DNA of 64,000 nt from NCBI RefSeq assembly GCF_007970805.1, contig NZ_CP042433.1, forward strand, positions 1,860,001 to 1,924,000. Direction: 5' to 3'. The DNA comes from Flavisolibacter ginsenosidimutans (GTDB taxonomy: Bacteria > Bacteroidota > Bacteroidia > Chitinophagales > Chitinophagaceae). The position numbers were made by a program, and so were the translations under genes. The notes beneath the pieces were generated by a model. The model was not told where the DNA came from and searched no databases. It worked only from the letters and a program-made list of their open reading frames with translations. Shown in pieces: positions 1 to 7,439 of this stretch (position 1 is the first letter of the stretch; every line of letters starts with the position of its first letter).

Positions 1-669
1 AAACCAAGCGCCGCCATCATAGCCAAGCGTGTTGGTAATTTGCGTTCCTTTCTCCGTTTTTAAGTCCATCACGTACAAATCCAAATCGCCGTTGCGCAAG
101 GACGTAAACAACATTTTCTTGCCGTCGGGTGAAAGCGTGGCTTCGGCATCGTAGCCCGGTGTGTTCGTCAGCTTCTTTACAATTTTTCCGTTGAGATCGG
201 CCATGTAAATGTCAAAACTGCTGTAAACAGGCCAGATGTATTTGTTGCCGTATTTGCTACGGTTGGGCATAGGCGGGCAAGCCTCACCGCCTTCAAACGT
301 GGAGGCATAAATAATGTGCTTGCCGTCTTTGGTAAAGAAGGAACAAGTGGTGCGGCCCTTGCCCGAGCTAATCATTTTGTAGGTGAACTTCTCTCCCGCT
401 TTCGGCAGCTTGCCGTAAAAGATTTGGTCGCAAGGCAAGCCGTCTTTTGCCGATGTACGCTGAAACACGAGGCTCTTGCCGTCGAAGCTCCAGTAGGCTT
501 CGGCATTGTCGCCGCCAAACGTGAGTTGCTGCACGTCTTTGAAATGCCTTTCCTCAGGATATTGAACCGTGTCTTTTCTAACAATTCTTTCTTGTTGACG
601 AACCTCAGGAGCGGTAAACGATAATAAAAAGATGCAGGCAAAAACGGCTGACACAAACAGGCTTCGCAT
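1..669 (-). CDS. PD40/TolB-like repeat protein, N-terminal part (cut by window edge)
   Basis: The frame is open from an ATG to the left edge, giving the first 223 residues of a longer protein. Residues 1-20 form a signal peptide. Three PD40-type blades are visible around residues 57-70, 109-123 and 175-190; the last has the typical core SPDGKKMLFTS. Such WD40-like propeller blades occur in TolB-like periplasmic proteins and at the N-terminus of some secreted peptidases or amidohydrolases in Bacteroidota. The missing C-terminus prevents a choice between these. It is divergent from the following TPR lipoprotein gene, with about 105 bases between the two starts. Confidence 0.75.
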   Translation of the reverse strand, partial: MRSLFVSAVFACIFLLSFTAPEVRQQERIVRKDTVQYPEERHFKDVQQLTFGGDNAEAYWSFDGKSLVFQRTSAKDGLPCDQIFYGKLPKAGEKFTYKMISSGKGRTTCSFFTKDGKHIIYASTFEGGEACPPMPNRSKYGNKYIWPVYSSFDIYMADLNGKIVKKLTNTPGYDAEATLSPDGKKMLFTSLRNGDLDLYVMDLKTEKGTQITNTLGYDGGAWF

Positions 670-762
670 ACAAAAAAGTTGATGAGGTTTAAAGAGATGT
701 AAAAATAGCCAGGCAATACCTTTTTCTTCGGAGCTTTTTCTTTTCGCCAGCCGTTCGTGTTA

Positions 763-770
763 TAGTTTTG
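763..770 (+). promoter_or_regulatory. -7 promoter element TAGTTTTG, 4 bases before the start codon
   Basis: An exact match to the Bacteroidota -7 consensus TAnnTTTG. It ends four bases before the ATG of the TPR lipoprotein gene, so transcription would begin at or next to the start codon. A clear -33 TTTG is not visible. Confidence 0.45.
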
Positions 771-774
771 AAAC

Positions 775-1428
775 ATGCTCCGAATCTTTCTTTTTCTTGC
801 TGCCGTTTCTTTTTTGGTCTCGTGTGGTGATGACGAACAATCTTCTCAACAAACAAAAACGCCAACTGCGGACAGCGTAAACAAAAGCGTTGCGCCGCAA
901 ATGCAGGCAACAAAGCCGCAGGCAAGGGATAGTGTGAACCAATCGCTGTCCGCGCTGGAAAAAAGATACGCCCTTGTGCCTTCCGATCCTGCGCTTGCTT
1001 ATGATCTTGCTTACGCTTATGCCGAGGCCGGGAACGCCAAAGTTTTGCGTCTGACCGATTCGCTTATTAAAGCGAGAACACCGGAATTTGAAAAAGCTTA
1101 TTATACAAAAGCCGATTATTTTTCCCGCGTCAACAACGAGAAAGAAGCGTTGAAGAATTACGATGCGGCCATTGCCGCTAACCTTCATTTTTTGGATGCG
1201 CAAATTGACAGAGGCCGTTTGCTCTTTCGCCAAAAGCAGTACGATGCGGCTTTAAAAACTTTTGCTATCGGGCAAAAAATTTCTCCCGCTGAACCCATGT
1301 TTTATTTCTGGATTGCCAAAACGCAGGAAGCGATGGGAAACAAAGCCGACGCAAAAGCAAATTACCAACGTGCCTATTCTCTCGATAAAACGCTGACCGA
1401 CGCAAAAGAAGCTGCGGATAAATTATAA
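775..1428 (+). CDS. TPR-repeat lipoprotein
   Basis: A 217-residue protein. It has a lipoprotein signal ending in LVSC (Cys17) followed by an acidic GDDE stretch, so it is probably an outer-membrane lipoprotein. About four tetratricopeptide repeats span residues 60-215, including segments beginning EKAYYTKADYFSR and PMFYFWIAKTQEAMG. TPR lipoproteins act as protein-interaction scaffolds in envelope complexes; no specific partner can be named. The ATG follows a promoter-like element directly. An imperfect hairpin follows the stop codon and separates the gene from rpe. Confidence 0.8.
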   Translation: MLRIFLFLAAVSFLVSCGDDEQSSQQTKTPTADSVNKSVAPQMQATKPQARDSVNQSLSALEKRYALVPSDPALAYDLAYAYAEAGNAKVLRLTDSLIKARTPEFEKAYYTKADYFSRVNNEKEALKNYDAAIAANLHFLDAQIDRGRLLFRQKQYDAALKTFAIGQKISPAEPMFYFWIAKTQEAMGNKADAKANYQRAYSLDKTLTDAKEAADKL

Positions 1429-1483
1429 TTGGCCGTTGATTGTTGGGCGAAGAGACGAACAACGATCAACGTTCAACGGCCAA
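1429..1483. repeat. Imperfect intergenic palindrome, CAAC-rich
   Basis: TTGGCCGTTGA at 1429-1439 is the exact reverse complement of TCAACGGCCAA at 1473-1483. The interior also pairs partly (TTGTTG with CAACGA). It lies directly after the TPR gene stop codon. It has no T-tract on the plus strand, so it looks more like a dispersed palindromic repeat than an intrinsic terminator. Its CAAC-rich composition recalls the repeat after mnmA. Confidence 0.5.
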
Positions 1484-1516
1484 CCCGGCAGTCGTCCGCC
1501 ATCCCTCATCTTTCTC

Positions 1517-1524
1517 TACATTTG
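1517..1524 (+). promoter_or_regulatory. -7 promoter element TACATTTG, 3 bases before the rpe start
   Basis: An exact TAnnTTTG match ending three bases before the ATG of rpe. It supports both the start choice and a possible leaderless transcript. Confidence 0.45.
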
Positions 1525-1527
1525 CCC

Positions 1528-2175
1528 ATGCCACTGATCGCTCCCTCCGTTTTAACCGCTGATTTTTTACGCCTTGGCGAAGCCTGTAAAATGCTGAATG
1601 ACAGCGAAGCCGATTGGTTTCACCTTGACGTTATGGACGGCCGCTTTGTGCCCAACATTTCTTTCGGTATGTCCATCATCAAACAAATCAGAACGGCCAC
1701 AAAAAAATTTTGCGACGTGCACCTGATGATTCTGGAACCGGAGAAATACGCAGAAGAGTTTGCCGCTGCCGGAGCCGATCAACTGACCGTTCACATTGAA
1801 GCCTGCCCGCACTTGCACCGCAACGTTCAGCAGATAAAAAGCCTCGGCATGAAAGCCGGCGTTGCATTGAATCCGCACACGCCGGTTTTTTTGTTGAAAG
1901 ATATTTTGCACGAGCTTGACACAGTTCTTTTGATGAGCGTGAATCCTGGTTTTGGTGCACAGAAATTTATTCCGCACACGCTGGAAAAAATTAAAGAACT
2001 CCGCGGGATGATTGACGAACGCAAGCTTGACGTGCGGATTGAAATTGACGGCGGCGTAACGCTGCAAAACGCAAAGTCAATCGTTGATGCTGGCGCTGAT
2101 GTGTTGGTGGCCGGCAACACCGTTTTTGCATCGGCAAATCCAATTCAAACCATTCAGCAGTTGAAACAATTGTAA
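1528..2175 (+). CDS. rpe: Ribulose-phosphate 3-epimerase
   Basis: Interconverts D-ribulose 5-phosphate and D-xylulose 5-phosphate in the pentose phosphate pathway, in the cytoplasm. The 215-residue TIM-barrel protein has the family signatures PSVLTADF at the N-terminus, FHLDVMDGRFVPN around residues 31-43 (metal-binding His and catalytic Asp), VHLMI, the phosphate-binding SVNPGFGAQKF, and IEIDGGV with the second catalytic Asp. An upstream TTG in the same frame would add 33 residues unlike any Rpe, so the ATG giving MPLIAPSV is chosen. The stop overlaps the ATG of the next gene by one base (TAATG), which implies translational coupling. Confidence 0.95.
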   Translation: MPLIAPSVLTADFLRLGEACKMLNDSEADWFHLDVMDGRFVPNISFGMSIIKQIRTATKKFCDVHLMILEPEKYAEEFAAAGADQLTVHIEACPHLHRNVQQIKSLGMKAGVALNPHTPVFLLKDILHELDTVLLMSVNPGFGAQKFIPHTLEKIKELRGMIDERKLDVRIEIDGGVTLQNAKSIVDAGADVLVAGNTVFASANPIQTIQQLKQL

Positions 2176-2921
2176 TGGCCAAGGATCTTTTTTCTTCACA
2201 AGCCGATGCCTACGCAAAGTATCGTCCTACGTATCCGCAAGATTTGTTTGACTACATCCTACAATTCGTGAAAGAAAAAAATTGCGTTTGGGATTGTGCC
2301 ACCGGCAACGGGCAAGCCGCAAGCGTTTTGGCTCATTATTTTCAAACCGTAGAAGCGACGGACATCAGCGAAGCGCAATTAAAAAACGCGGTTAAGAAAG
2401 AAAACATTCATTATCAAATTTGCCCGGCGGAAAAAACACCCTTTGCTGATGACAGCTTTGATTTGATTACCGTAGCCACGGCTTACCACTGGTTAGATTG
2501 GAATGCCTTTTACAACGAAGCCTCAAGAGTTGGCAAAAACGATTGCGTGGTGGCTGTGTGGGCTTACAACATTGTTTTGTGCGAAGACAAAAATGTCAAC
2601 CAACTGATTCATGATTACTATTACAAAACGATCTATGCTTACTGGAACAAAGAGCGGCGGCACGTTGAGGCTTCTTACAAGACCGTGGCTTTTGATTTTT
2701 TCTCGCTGCCATCGAAAGATTTCGAAATAATAAAGCAATGGACAAAAGAAGACTTGCTTGGCTATTTGTCCACCTGGTCGGCGCTGCAGAACTACGTTAA
2801 GCAACACGGCGCCTCGCCCTTGCCTGCTTTTGAAAAACAACTGATAGAAGTTTGGCAGAACGAAGAAGAAAGAGCGTTTCGCTTTCCTCTTTTCCTGCGC
2901 ATCGGAAGAGTGAAGAAATAA
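2175..2921 (+). CDS. Class I SAM-dependent methyltransferase
   Basis: A 248-residue cytoplasmic protein with a Rossmann methyltransferase core. Motif I is VWDCATGNGQAA near residue 38, an acidic residue follows in ATDISEAQL (motif II), and FADDSFDLITVATAYHW is typical of the Methyltransf_11 family. The C-terminal half holds family-specific helices. The substrate cannot be inferred; relatives include small-molecule and trans-aconitate methyltransferases. It is translationally coupled to rpe, although no functional link is known. Confidence 0.85.
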   Translation: MAKDLFSSQADAYAKYRPTYPQDLFDYILQFVKEKNCVWDCATGNGQAASVLAHYFQTVEATDISEAQLKNAVKKENIHYQICPAEKTPFADDSFDLITVATAYHWLDWNAFYNEASRVGKNDCVVAVWAYNIVLCEDKNVNQLIHDYYYKTIYAYWNKERRHVEASYKTVAFDFFSLPSKDFEIIKQWTKEDLLGYLSTWSALQNYVKQHGASPLPAFEKQLIEVWQNEEERAFRFPLFLRIGRVKK

Positions 2922-3000
2922 AGCCAGCCGGAATTCGTGCAATTTGTCTTCTAATTCGTGTTTAGACAAATCGTGTTTATTTTGTCCCAAATTCTGCTTT

Positions 3001-5478
3001 GTGAAGAGCCTTCGCCTTTCCTTTTCCGCCGCGCTTTTGTTCGCCTGCTTTTTTTCGTTTGCACAAAAAAAATTCGCCACCGTTAGCGGAAAAATTATTG
3101 ACGAAAACGAGGCGCGGCTGAGCGGCGTTTCCATTGAAATTCTTGGGCAACAAAAAGGGATTCACTCATCCGATTCGGGAACTTTTTCAATTAAAGCACC
3201 CATCAACAGGGCTTTTGCGCTCATCTTCTCGCACAGCGGCTATAAACCGGTGCAACAAAATTTTTTGCTGAACGAAGGCGAGGAAGAAAAGATTACGGTT
3301 CGCATGGAAGCCGGTGAAGGCCGTTTGGAAGAAGTGATCATAAAAGACAGCCGCGAACGAACCGAAGTTGGATTGATACGTCCCAATCCGAAATCAATCA
3401 TCAATCTTCCCTCGCCGGTGATGGGCGTGGAAGGATTGCTGAAAGTTTTTGTCGGAAGCAACAACGAACTCACCTCGCAATACAACGTTCGCGGCGGCAG
3501 CTATGATGAGAACCTCATTTACGTAAATGACTTTGAAATTTTTCGCCCTTACCTCGTGCGCAGCGGCCAACAGGAAGGCTTAAGTTTTATCAATCCTGAA
3601 CTGGTAAAAAATATTTCTTTTTACAATGGCGGCTTTGCGGCTCGTTACGGCGACAAGATGAGCAGTGTGCTCGACATTCAATACAATACGCCAAAAAAAT
3701 TCGGCGGCTCGGCTTATGTAAGTCTTTTAGAGCAAGGTCTTCATCTTGAAGGCGCATCAAAAAAGTTTACTTACTTAATTGGTATGCGCAACCGCAGCAA
3801 CCGGAATCTTTTGTCGCGGCAGGAAACGCAAGGATCTTACGTGCCTTCTTCTGCGGATTTACAAGCACTGCTTACCTATCAGATAAACAAGAAGTGGAGT
3901 GCGGAGCTACTGGGTAATTTATCAACGACAAAATTTGCCTTGACGCCGCAATCGAGCCAGTTAACATCCTCGGTTTTTTCGCCGTTTTTCACCGCCAACC
4001 TTGGTGTTGACATTTACTTCGACGGCCACGAACGCGACCAATACAGCACCGGCATGTTGGGGCTTTCCACAACTTACCAGGCATCGAAAAACCTAAAATT
4101 AAAATGGCTCGCTTCGCGTTTTGAAAACGATGAAAGCGAGAACATTGACATTGCCGGCGCTTATCTTTTTGGCGACCGCGATTTTGACAAATCTTCTTCA
4201 ACCTTTGGCCTGATTGTAAATCCATTGGGCGCCGGCCTTTATCAAAACTTTGTTCGCGACCGGTTGAATATTGTTGATTATAATTTTTCGCACAAAGGCC
4301 AATGGAACAAAGCGGCTCATGTGGTTCAATGGGGCCTTGGTTACGACAAAACAAAAACTGCCGACAAGCTGAACGAATGGCAATATGAAGATTCGGCGGG
4401 CTACTCATTGCCTTACAATCCTTCACTGTTGCAGATGAACGATGTGATTAAATCAACCGTTAGTCTTGACGTAAACAAATTCTCCGGTTACGTTCAGGAC
4501 AACATCGCTTTCAAAAAAGGAAAAACGACTTACACGGTGCAAGGCGGCCTGCGCTTCAACTACAACGATTTGAACAACGAGCTGTTGATTTCGCCGCGTG
4601 CGGCCCTTTCGTGGAAACCCGATTGGAAAAAAGACATCCTGTTTCGAACAGCGATTGGTGCGTATGACCAACCGCCTTTTTACCGCGAATTACGACGTTA
4701 CGACGGCAGTCTAAATACCGCGTTGAAAGCGCAACGCAGTTGGCAGGGCGTGGTTGGTTTGGATTACAACTTCATCGGCTTTGACCGTCCGCTACGATTA
4801 ACTACCGAAGCCTATTACAAGTATATGACCAACGTAGTGCCTTACGACATTGACAACGTTCGCATCCGCTATTTTGGCGAGAACAATGCAAAGGCTTATG
4901 CGGCAGGTTTGGAAATGCGGCTGTTCGGCGAACTGGTGAAAGACGCAGAAAGCTGGGTAAGCCTGAGTTTTATGCGCACAAGAGAAAACATCGCCGGTGA
5001 TTTTTACACGAAGTACACGATTGATTCCCTGGGAAAGATTACGGACAGCAGCCGTGTGGAAGGTGGTTGGTTTCGCCGGCCTACGGACAGAACGATAACC
5101 TTTGGTATGTTCTTTCAGGATTATCTCGCCACAAACAAAAATTTCAAGGTTTACATCAACGCACTTTACGGCACCAATTTACCGTACAACATTCCGGGTT
5201 CCGTTCGTTATCGTAACGCCCTGCGCATTGAACCGTACATGCGGGTGGACATTGGCTTCAGCGCCTTGTTGCTGGACGGAGAAAAAACAAACCGGCGCAG
5301 CCATTCGCCTTTCCGCAACGTTGAAAACATCTGGGCCAGTTTTGAGGTGTTCAATTTAATTGACCGGCCCAACACCATTTCGTATTTGCTGATAAAAGAT
5401 TTTGCGAACAACACGTTCACGCTGCCAAACCGGTTAACGCCGCGGCTGATTAATTTTAAGATTGTGGCACGGTGGTAG
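3001..5478 (+). CDS. TonB-dependent receptor with carboxypeptidase-like N-terminal domain
   Basis: An outer-membrane active-transport channel of about 825 residues. A signal peptide (KSLRLSFSAALLF onward, cleavage near FAQ) is followed by a CarboxypepD_reg-like domain (roughly residues 25-110, with SGKIIDENEARLSGVS), a plug domain (about 115-230, with GGSYDENLIYVNDFEIFRP) and a beta-barrel ending in an aromatic residue. No ATG gives a sensible signal peptide. The GTG at 3001 begins exactly at the basic n-region, whereas the TTG at 2944 would add a Cys-rich leader, so GTG is preferred. No SusD partner lies beside it, so the ligand (siderophore, vitamin or peptide) is unknown. Confidence 0.85.
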   Translation: MKSLRLSFSAALLFACFFSFAQKKFATVSGKIIDENEARLSGVSIEILGQQKGIHSSDSGTFSIKAPINRAFALIFSHSGYKPVQQNFLLNEGEEEKITVRMEAGEGRLEEVIIKDSRERTEVGLIRPNPKSIINLPSPVMGVEGLLKVFVGSNNELTSQYNVRGGSYDENLIYVNDFEIFRPYLVRSGQQEGLSFINPELVKNISFYNGGFAARYGDKMSSVLDIQYNTPKKFGGSAYVSLLEQGLHLEGASKKFTYLIGMRNRSNRNLLSRQETQGSYVPSSADLQALLTYQINKKWSAELLGNLSTTKFALTPQSSQLTSSVFSPFFTANLGVDIYFDGHERDQYSTGMLGLSTTYQASKNLKLKWLASRFENDESENIDIAGAYLFGDRDFDKSSSTFGLIVNPLGAGLYQNFVRDRLNIVDYNFSHKGQWNKAAHVVQWGLGYDKTKTADKLNEWQYEDSAGYSLPYNPSLLQMNDVIKSTVSLDVNKFSGYVQDNIAFKKGKTTYTVQGGLRFNYNDLNNELLISPRAALSWKPDWKKDILFRTAIGAYDQPPFYRELRRYDGSLNTALKAQRSWQGVVGLDYNFIGFDRPLRLTTEAYYKYMTNVVPYDIDNVRIRYFGENNAKAYAAGLEMRLFGELVKDAESWVSLSFMRTRENIAGDFYTKYTIDSLGKITDSSRVEGGWFRRPTDRTITFGMFFQDYLATNKNFKVYINALYGTNLPYNIPGSVRYRNALRIEPYMRVDIGFSALLLDGEKTNRRSHSPFRNVENIWASFEVFNLIDRPNTISYLLIKDFANNTFTLPNRLTPRLINFKIVARW

Positions 5479-5491
5479 TAAATTTGGGAAC

Positions 5492-5731
5492 ATGCCTACC
5501 GTTTTGCTTCTAAATGGATTCCGGTTTTTCTTTTACAGCCGTGAAAACAAGGAACCCGCCCATATTCATGTAGCAAAAGGAGACGCAGAAGGCAAAATAT
5601 GGCTAGAACCCATTTTGGAAATTGCTTACTTTATCCGGTTCACAAACAGTGAGCAAAAGCAGATTATCGAAATCGTAACGGCCCATCAACAACAATTTAA
5701 AAACCACTGGAATGAATACTTCAACCAATAG
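5492..5731 (+). CDS. DUF4160 family small protein
   Basis: A 79-residue protein beginning MPTVLLLNGFRFFFYS and containing the family hallmark EPAHIHV near residue 26, then a conserved acidic WLEP segment. The DUF4160 family is usually encoded next to a DUF2442 gene, as here; the pair has been proposed to act like a toxin-antitoxin module, but no activity is shown by the sequence. The ATG at 5492 is chosen over an upstream in-frame start because the domain begins there. The 3' end overlaps the next gene by 20 bases, which suggests coupled translation. Confidence 0.8.
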   Translation: MPTVLLLNGFRFFFYSRENKEPAHIHVAKGDAEGKIWLEPILEIAYFIRFTNSEQKQIIEIVTAHQQQFKNHWNEYFNQ

Positions 5732-6029
5732 ATTTGATGCGCTTGAGAGCCTGATTCACGAAGAAGGCTTGCGAATAGAGGCAATAGACGTTCACCCTGA
5801 AATGGATTTGCTGCTGGTGATTTTGAACACGAAAACCATTCTGCGCCAAAAGATTTCCGATTATCCAAGCCTACACGGCGCAACAAAAGAAAAGTTGATG
5901 AATTACGAATTTATTGGAAAAGGTACCGGTATTCATTGGCCTGACCTCGATGAAGATTTAAGTCTCAAAGGATTTTTGAGAGACGAATTAAGAAACATGG
6001 TTAACAGTAAAAAACAAAAAGCTGCGTGA
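5712..6029 (+). CDS. DUF2442 family protein
   Basis: A 105-residue protein. Residues 18-100 match the DUF2442 pattern: a short beta region (IDVHPEMDLLLVILNTKTI), a Tyr-Pro-Ser-Leu turn, then YEFIGKGTGIHWPDLDEDLS, where GIHWPxLDEDLS is the recognisable family signature. The C-terminus is basic and may bind nucleic acid. It overlaps the DUF4160 gene by 20 bases and was probably co-translated with it. The role is unknown; a regulatory or antitoxin-like function is only an inference from the pairing. Confidence 0.8.
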   Translation: MNTSTNRFDALESLIHEEGLRIEAIDVHPEMDLLLVILNTKTILRQKISDYPSLHGATKEKLMNYEFIGKGTGIHWPDLDEDLSLKGFLRDELRNMVNSKKQKAA

Positions 6030-6051
6030 GACGTTTCAGCCGTAGCGATGC

Positions 6052-6642
6052 ATGAATTTGTCTCTATCCGCACGAAATCAAAACATCAAAAAAGAAGCAG
6101 ACGAAATCCTGCATCAACAAGGGTTGCTTTCGATTTTACAACGCTACGGCGCACCGCACATCACCGGCAGTTACAACCTCGATTTAATGACGTGGCGTGA
6201 CCTTGACATTTATCTTCAGACAGACTCAATTAACGAGGGAAACTTTTTCTCTCTCGGCGGTGAAATAGCAACCCTTCTTCAACCAGTAAAAATGAGTTTT
6301 CGAAACGAAGTGCTGGCGAAAACAGAAGGCTTGCCAAACGGTTTTTATTGGGGCATTTACTTGGGAGATGAAAGAGCCGGCGCGTGGAAGATTGACGTAT
6401 GGGCGGTAAACAAAACAGAATGCGAACGGCTATTGGATTATTGCCGCAGAATTAAAGCGCAATTAACGCCGGAAACAAGATTGAAAATTTTGGAAATTAA
6501 ATCCCACTGTTGGCAGCATCCCGAATACCGGCGCAGTTTCAGCAGCAAGGATATTTACGAAGCGGTTTTGCAAAACGGTGTTTCGGACATTGATTGCTTT
6601 CGCAGTTATATTCGGCAAAAGAGCAAGCTGCCTAAAAGATGA
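6052..6642 (+). CDS. Nucleotidyltransferase-fold hypothetical protein
   Basis: A 196-residue protein with no confident family name. Residues 38-56 read TGSYNLDLMTWRDLDIYL, which resembles the GS...DxD metal and nucleotide-binding motif of the polymerase-beta-like nucleotidyltransferase superfamily, although the spacing is longer than usual. A third acidic position may be the Asp of KIDVW near residue 121. It starts 22 bases after the DUF2442 gene on the same strand and may be co-transcribed with it. Relatives with this fold include antibiotic nucleotidyltransferases and toxin or antitoxin enzymes. The substrate is unknown. Confidence 0.6.
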   Translation: MNLSLSARNQNIKKEADEILHQQGLLSILQRYGAPHITGSYNLDLMTWRDLDIYLQTDSINEGNFFSLGGEIATLLQPVKMSFRNEVLAKTEGLPNGFYWGIYLGDERAGAWKIDVWAVNKTECERLLDYCRRIKAQLTPETRLKILEIKSHCWQHPEYRRSFSSKDIYEAVLQNGVSDIDCFRSYIRQKSKLPKR

Positions 6643-6695
6643 AAGCAAAGGGATCATCTCAGTTCTTAATCGTTTCTTCTCTTAAAAATTTTATT

Positions 6696-7175
6696 CTATT
6701 TCCTCATCCAAAACTCATCCTCCCACGTTGCCTTCTTGTCTATTTTGTTCAGTTCCTCAAACATAGCCGCTAAGGTTTCGGCGGGGATTTCTTTTTCAGC
6801 ATAAGGGAAGAGAATCCTTTCTTCAAAACGAATGTGATCGTGCACGGCATCAGCCAATTTGATAAAGCTATTTTCATCTATTGTCTTTGCGCATTGTTCA
6901 ACCAAAACCTTAATTGCTGCGTGGTCAGCAAACATCCGTTGCACCCATTCGTTCCCGCCGGACAAATGCGGCGCCAGTATGGCTTCTTCTTTTCGAAAAT
7001 GCATCTGCAGGTCATTGTCCCAAAACCATTGAATGTACCGGGCTATTAGGGCATGATCAGTGCCGTTTTTTAAGCCTTGTTTTATTTTCCAGCCAAACAA
7101 CAAACCTTCGTGATGCTCTTTGGAAAGCGGCGTCAGCTCTTTGCTTCGTTTGATGGGCTTTTTTTCTTCGTTCAT
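6696..7175 (-). CDS. Hemerythrin HHE domain protein
   Basis: A 159-residue cytoplasmic four-helix protein. Candidate di-iron ligands are His21/His22 (SKEHHEG), His59 with Glu63/Glu64 (MHFRKEE), His85 (ADHAA), and His112/His114 with Glu118/Glu119 (HDHIRFEER), which is the normal order for hemerythrin-like HHE domains. Such proteins bind oxygen or nitric oxide, or help repair iron-sulfur centres. No partner gene (norB, ytfE-like fusion) is adjacent, so the exact role is open. It is convergent with the preceding nucleotidyltransferase-like gene. Confidence 0.85.
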   Translation of the reverse strand: MNEEKKPIKRSKELTPLSKEHHEGLLFGWKIKQGLKNGTDHALIARYIQWFWDNDLQMHFRKEEAILAPHLSGGNEWVQRMFADHAAIKVLVEQCAKTIDENSFIKLADAVHDHIRFEERILFPYAEKEIPAETLAAMFEELNKIDKKATWEDEFWMRK

Positions 7176-7179
7176 GGAA

Positions 7180-7187
7180 CAAAGCTA
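7180..7187 (-). promoter_or_regulatory. -7 promoter element TAGCTTTG, 4 bases before the hemerythrin start
   Basis: An exact TAnnTTTG match on the minus strand with only four bases between it and the ATG, the same arrangement as at rpe. Confidence 0.4.
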
Positions 7188-7233
7188 CGGACGGGGCGAA
7201 ACGCACAAATGATACCCATCAGCTAAAACGAAA

Positions 7234-7251
7234 AGCCCCTGGAAAGGGGCT
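7234..7251 (-). terminator. Intrinsic terminator of the T9SS remnant
   Basis: On the minus strand the stem AGCCCC/GGGGCT encloses a short loop and is followed by TTTTCGTTTT. It lies just after the stop codon of the T9SS-tail remnant, so the remnant has kept its original terminator. It also isolates the hemerythrin gene from upstream transcription. Confidence 0.7.
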
Positions 7252-7273
7252 CTTTGAACAATGGTCAACGCCA

Positions 7274-7378
7274 TTATTGAACGATTAACTTACGGGCATT
7301 GGTGTACGCAGCGTCTTTGTTTGTAACCACACGGATAAATTGACCGCGTTTCTTAACAAGTTTCCGCACTGGCAAGAC
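7274..7378 (-). pseudogene. Remnant of a T9SS C-terminal sorting tail
   Basis: A 34-codon open stretch bounded upstream by an in-frame stop and lacking a plausible start. Its translation ends GQFIRVVTNKDAAYTNARKL followed by IVQ and a stop. This closely matches the final strands of type A T9SS sorting domains (G-x-Y/F-x-x-R-V...K-L-x-x-Q). The body of the secreted protein is missing, while the stop codon and terminator remain. It looks like the 3' end of a gene deleted by recombination. A very short real peptide is possible but less likely. Confidence 0.55.
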
Positions 7379-7379
7379 T

Positions 7380-7387
7380 TATCTTTG
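7380..7387 (+). promoter_or_regulatory. -7 promoter element TATCTTTG for mnmA
   Basis: An exact TAnnTTTG match about 52 bases before the mnmA start. A weak -33-like GTTT lies 16 bases upstream. In contrast to several neighbours, this promoter would give an ordinary leader. Confidence 0.4.
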
Positions 7388-7439
7388 CCGCTTCACAATA
7401 TTTTTTCATAAAAAGCTGCGCTTTGAACGCACTGAGTAT

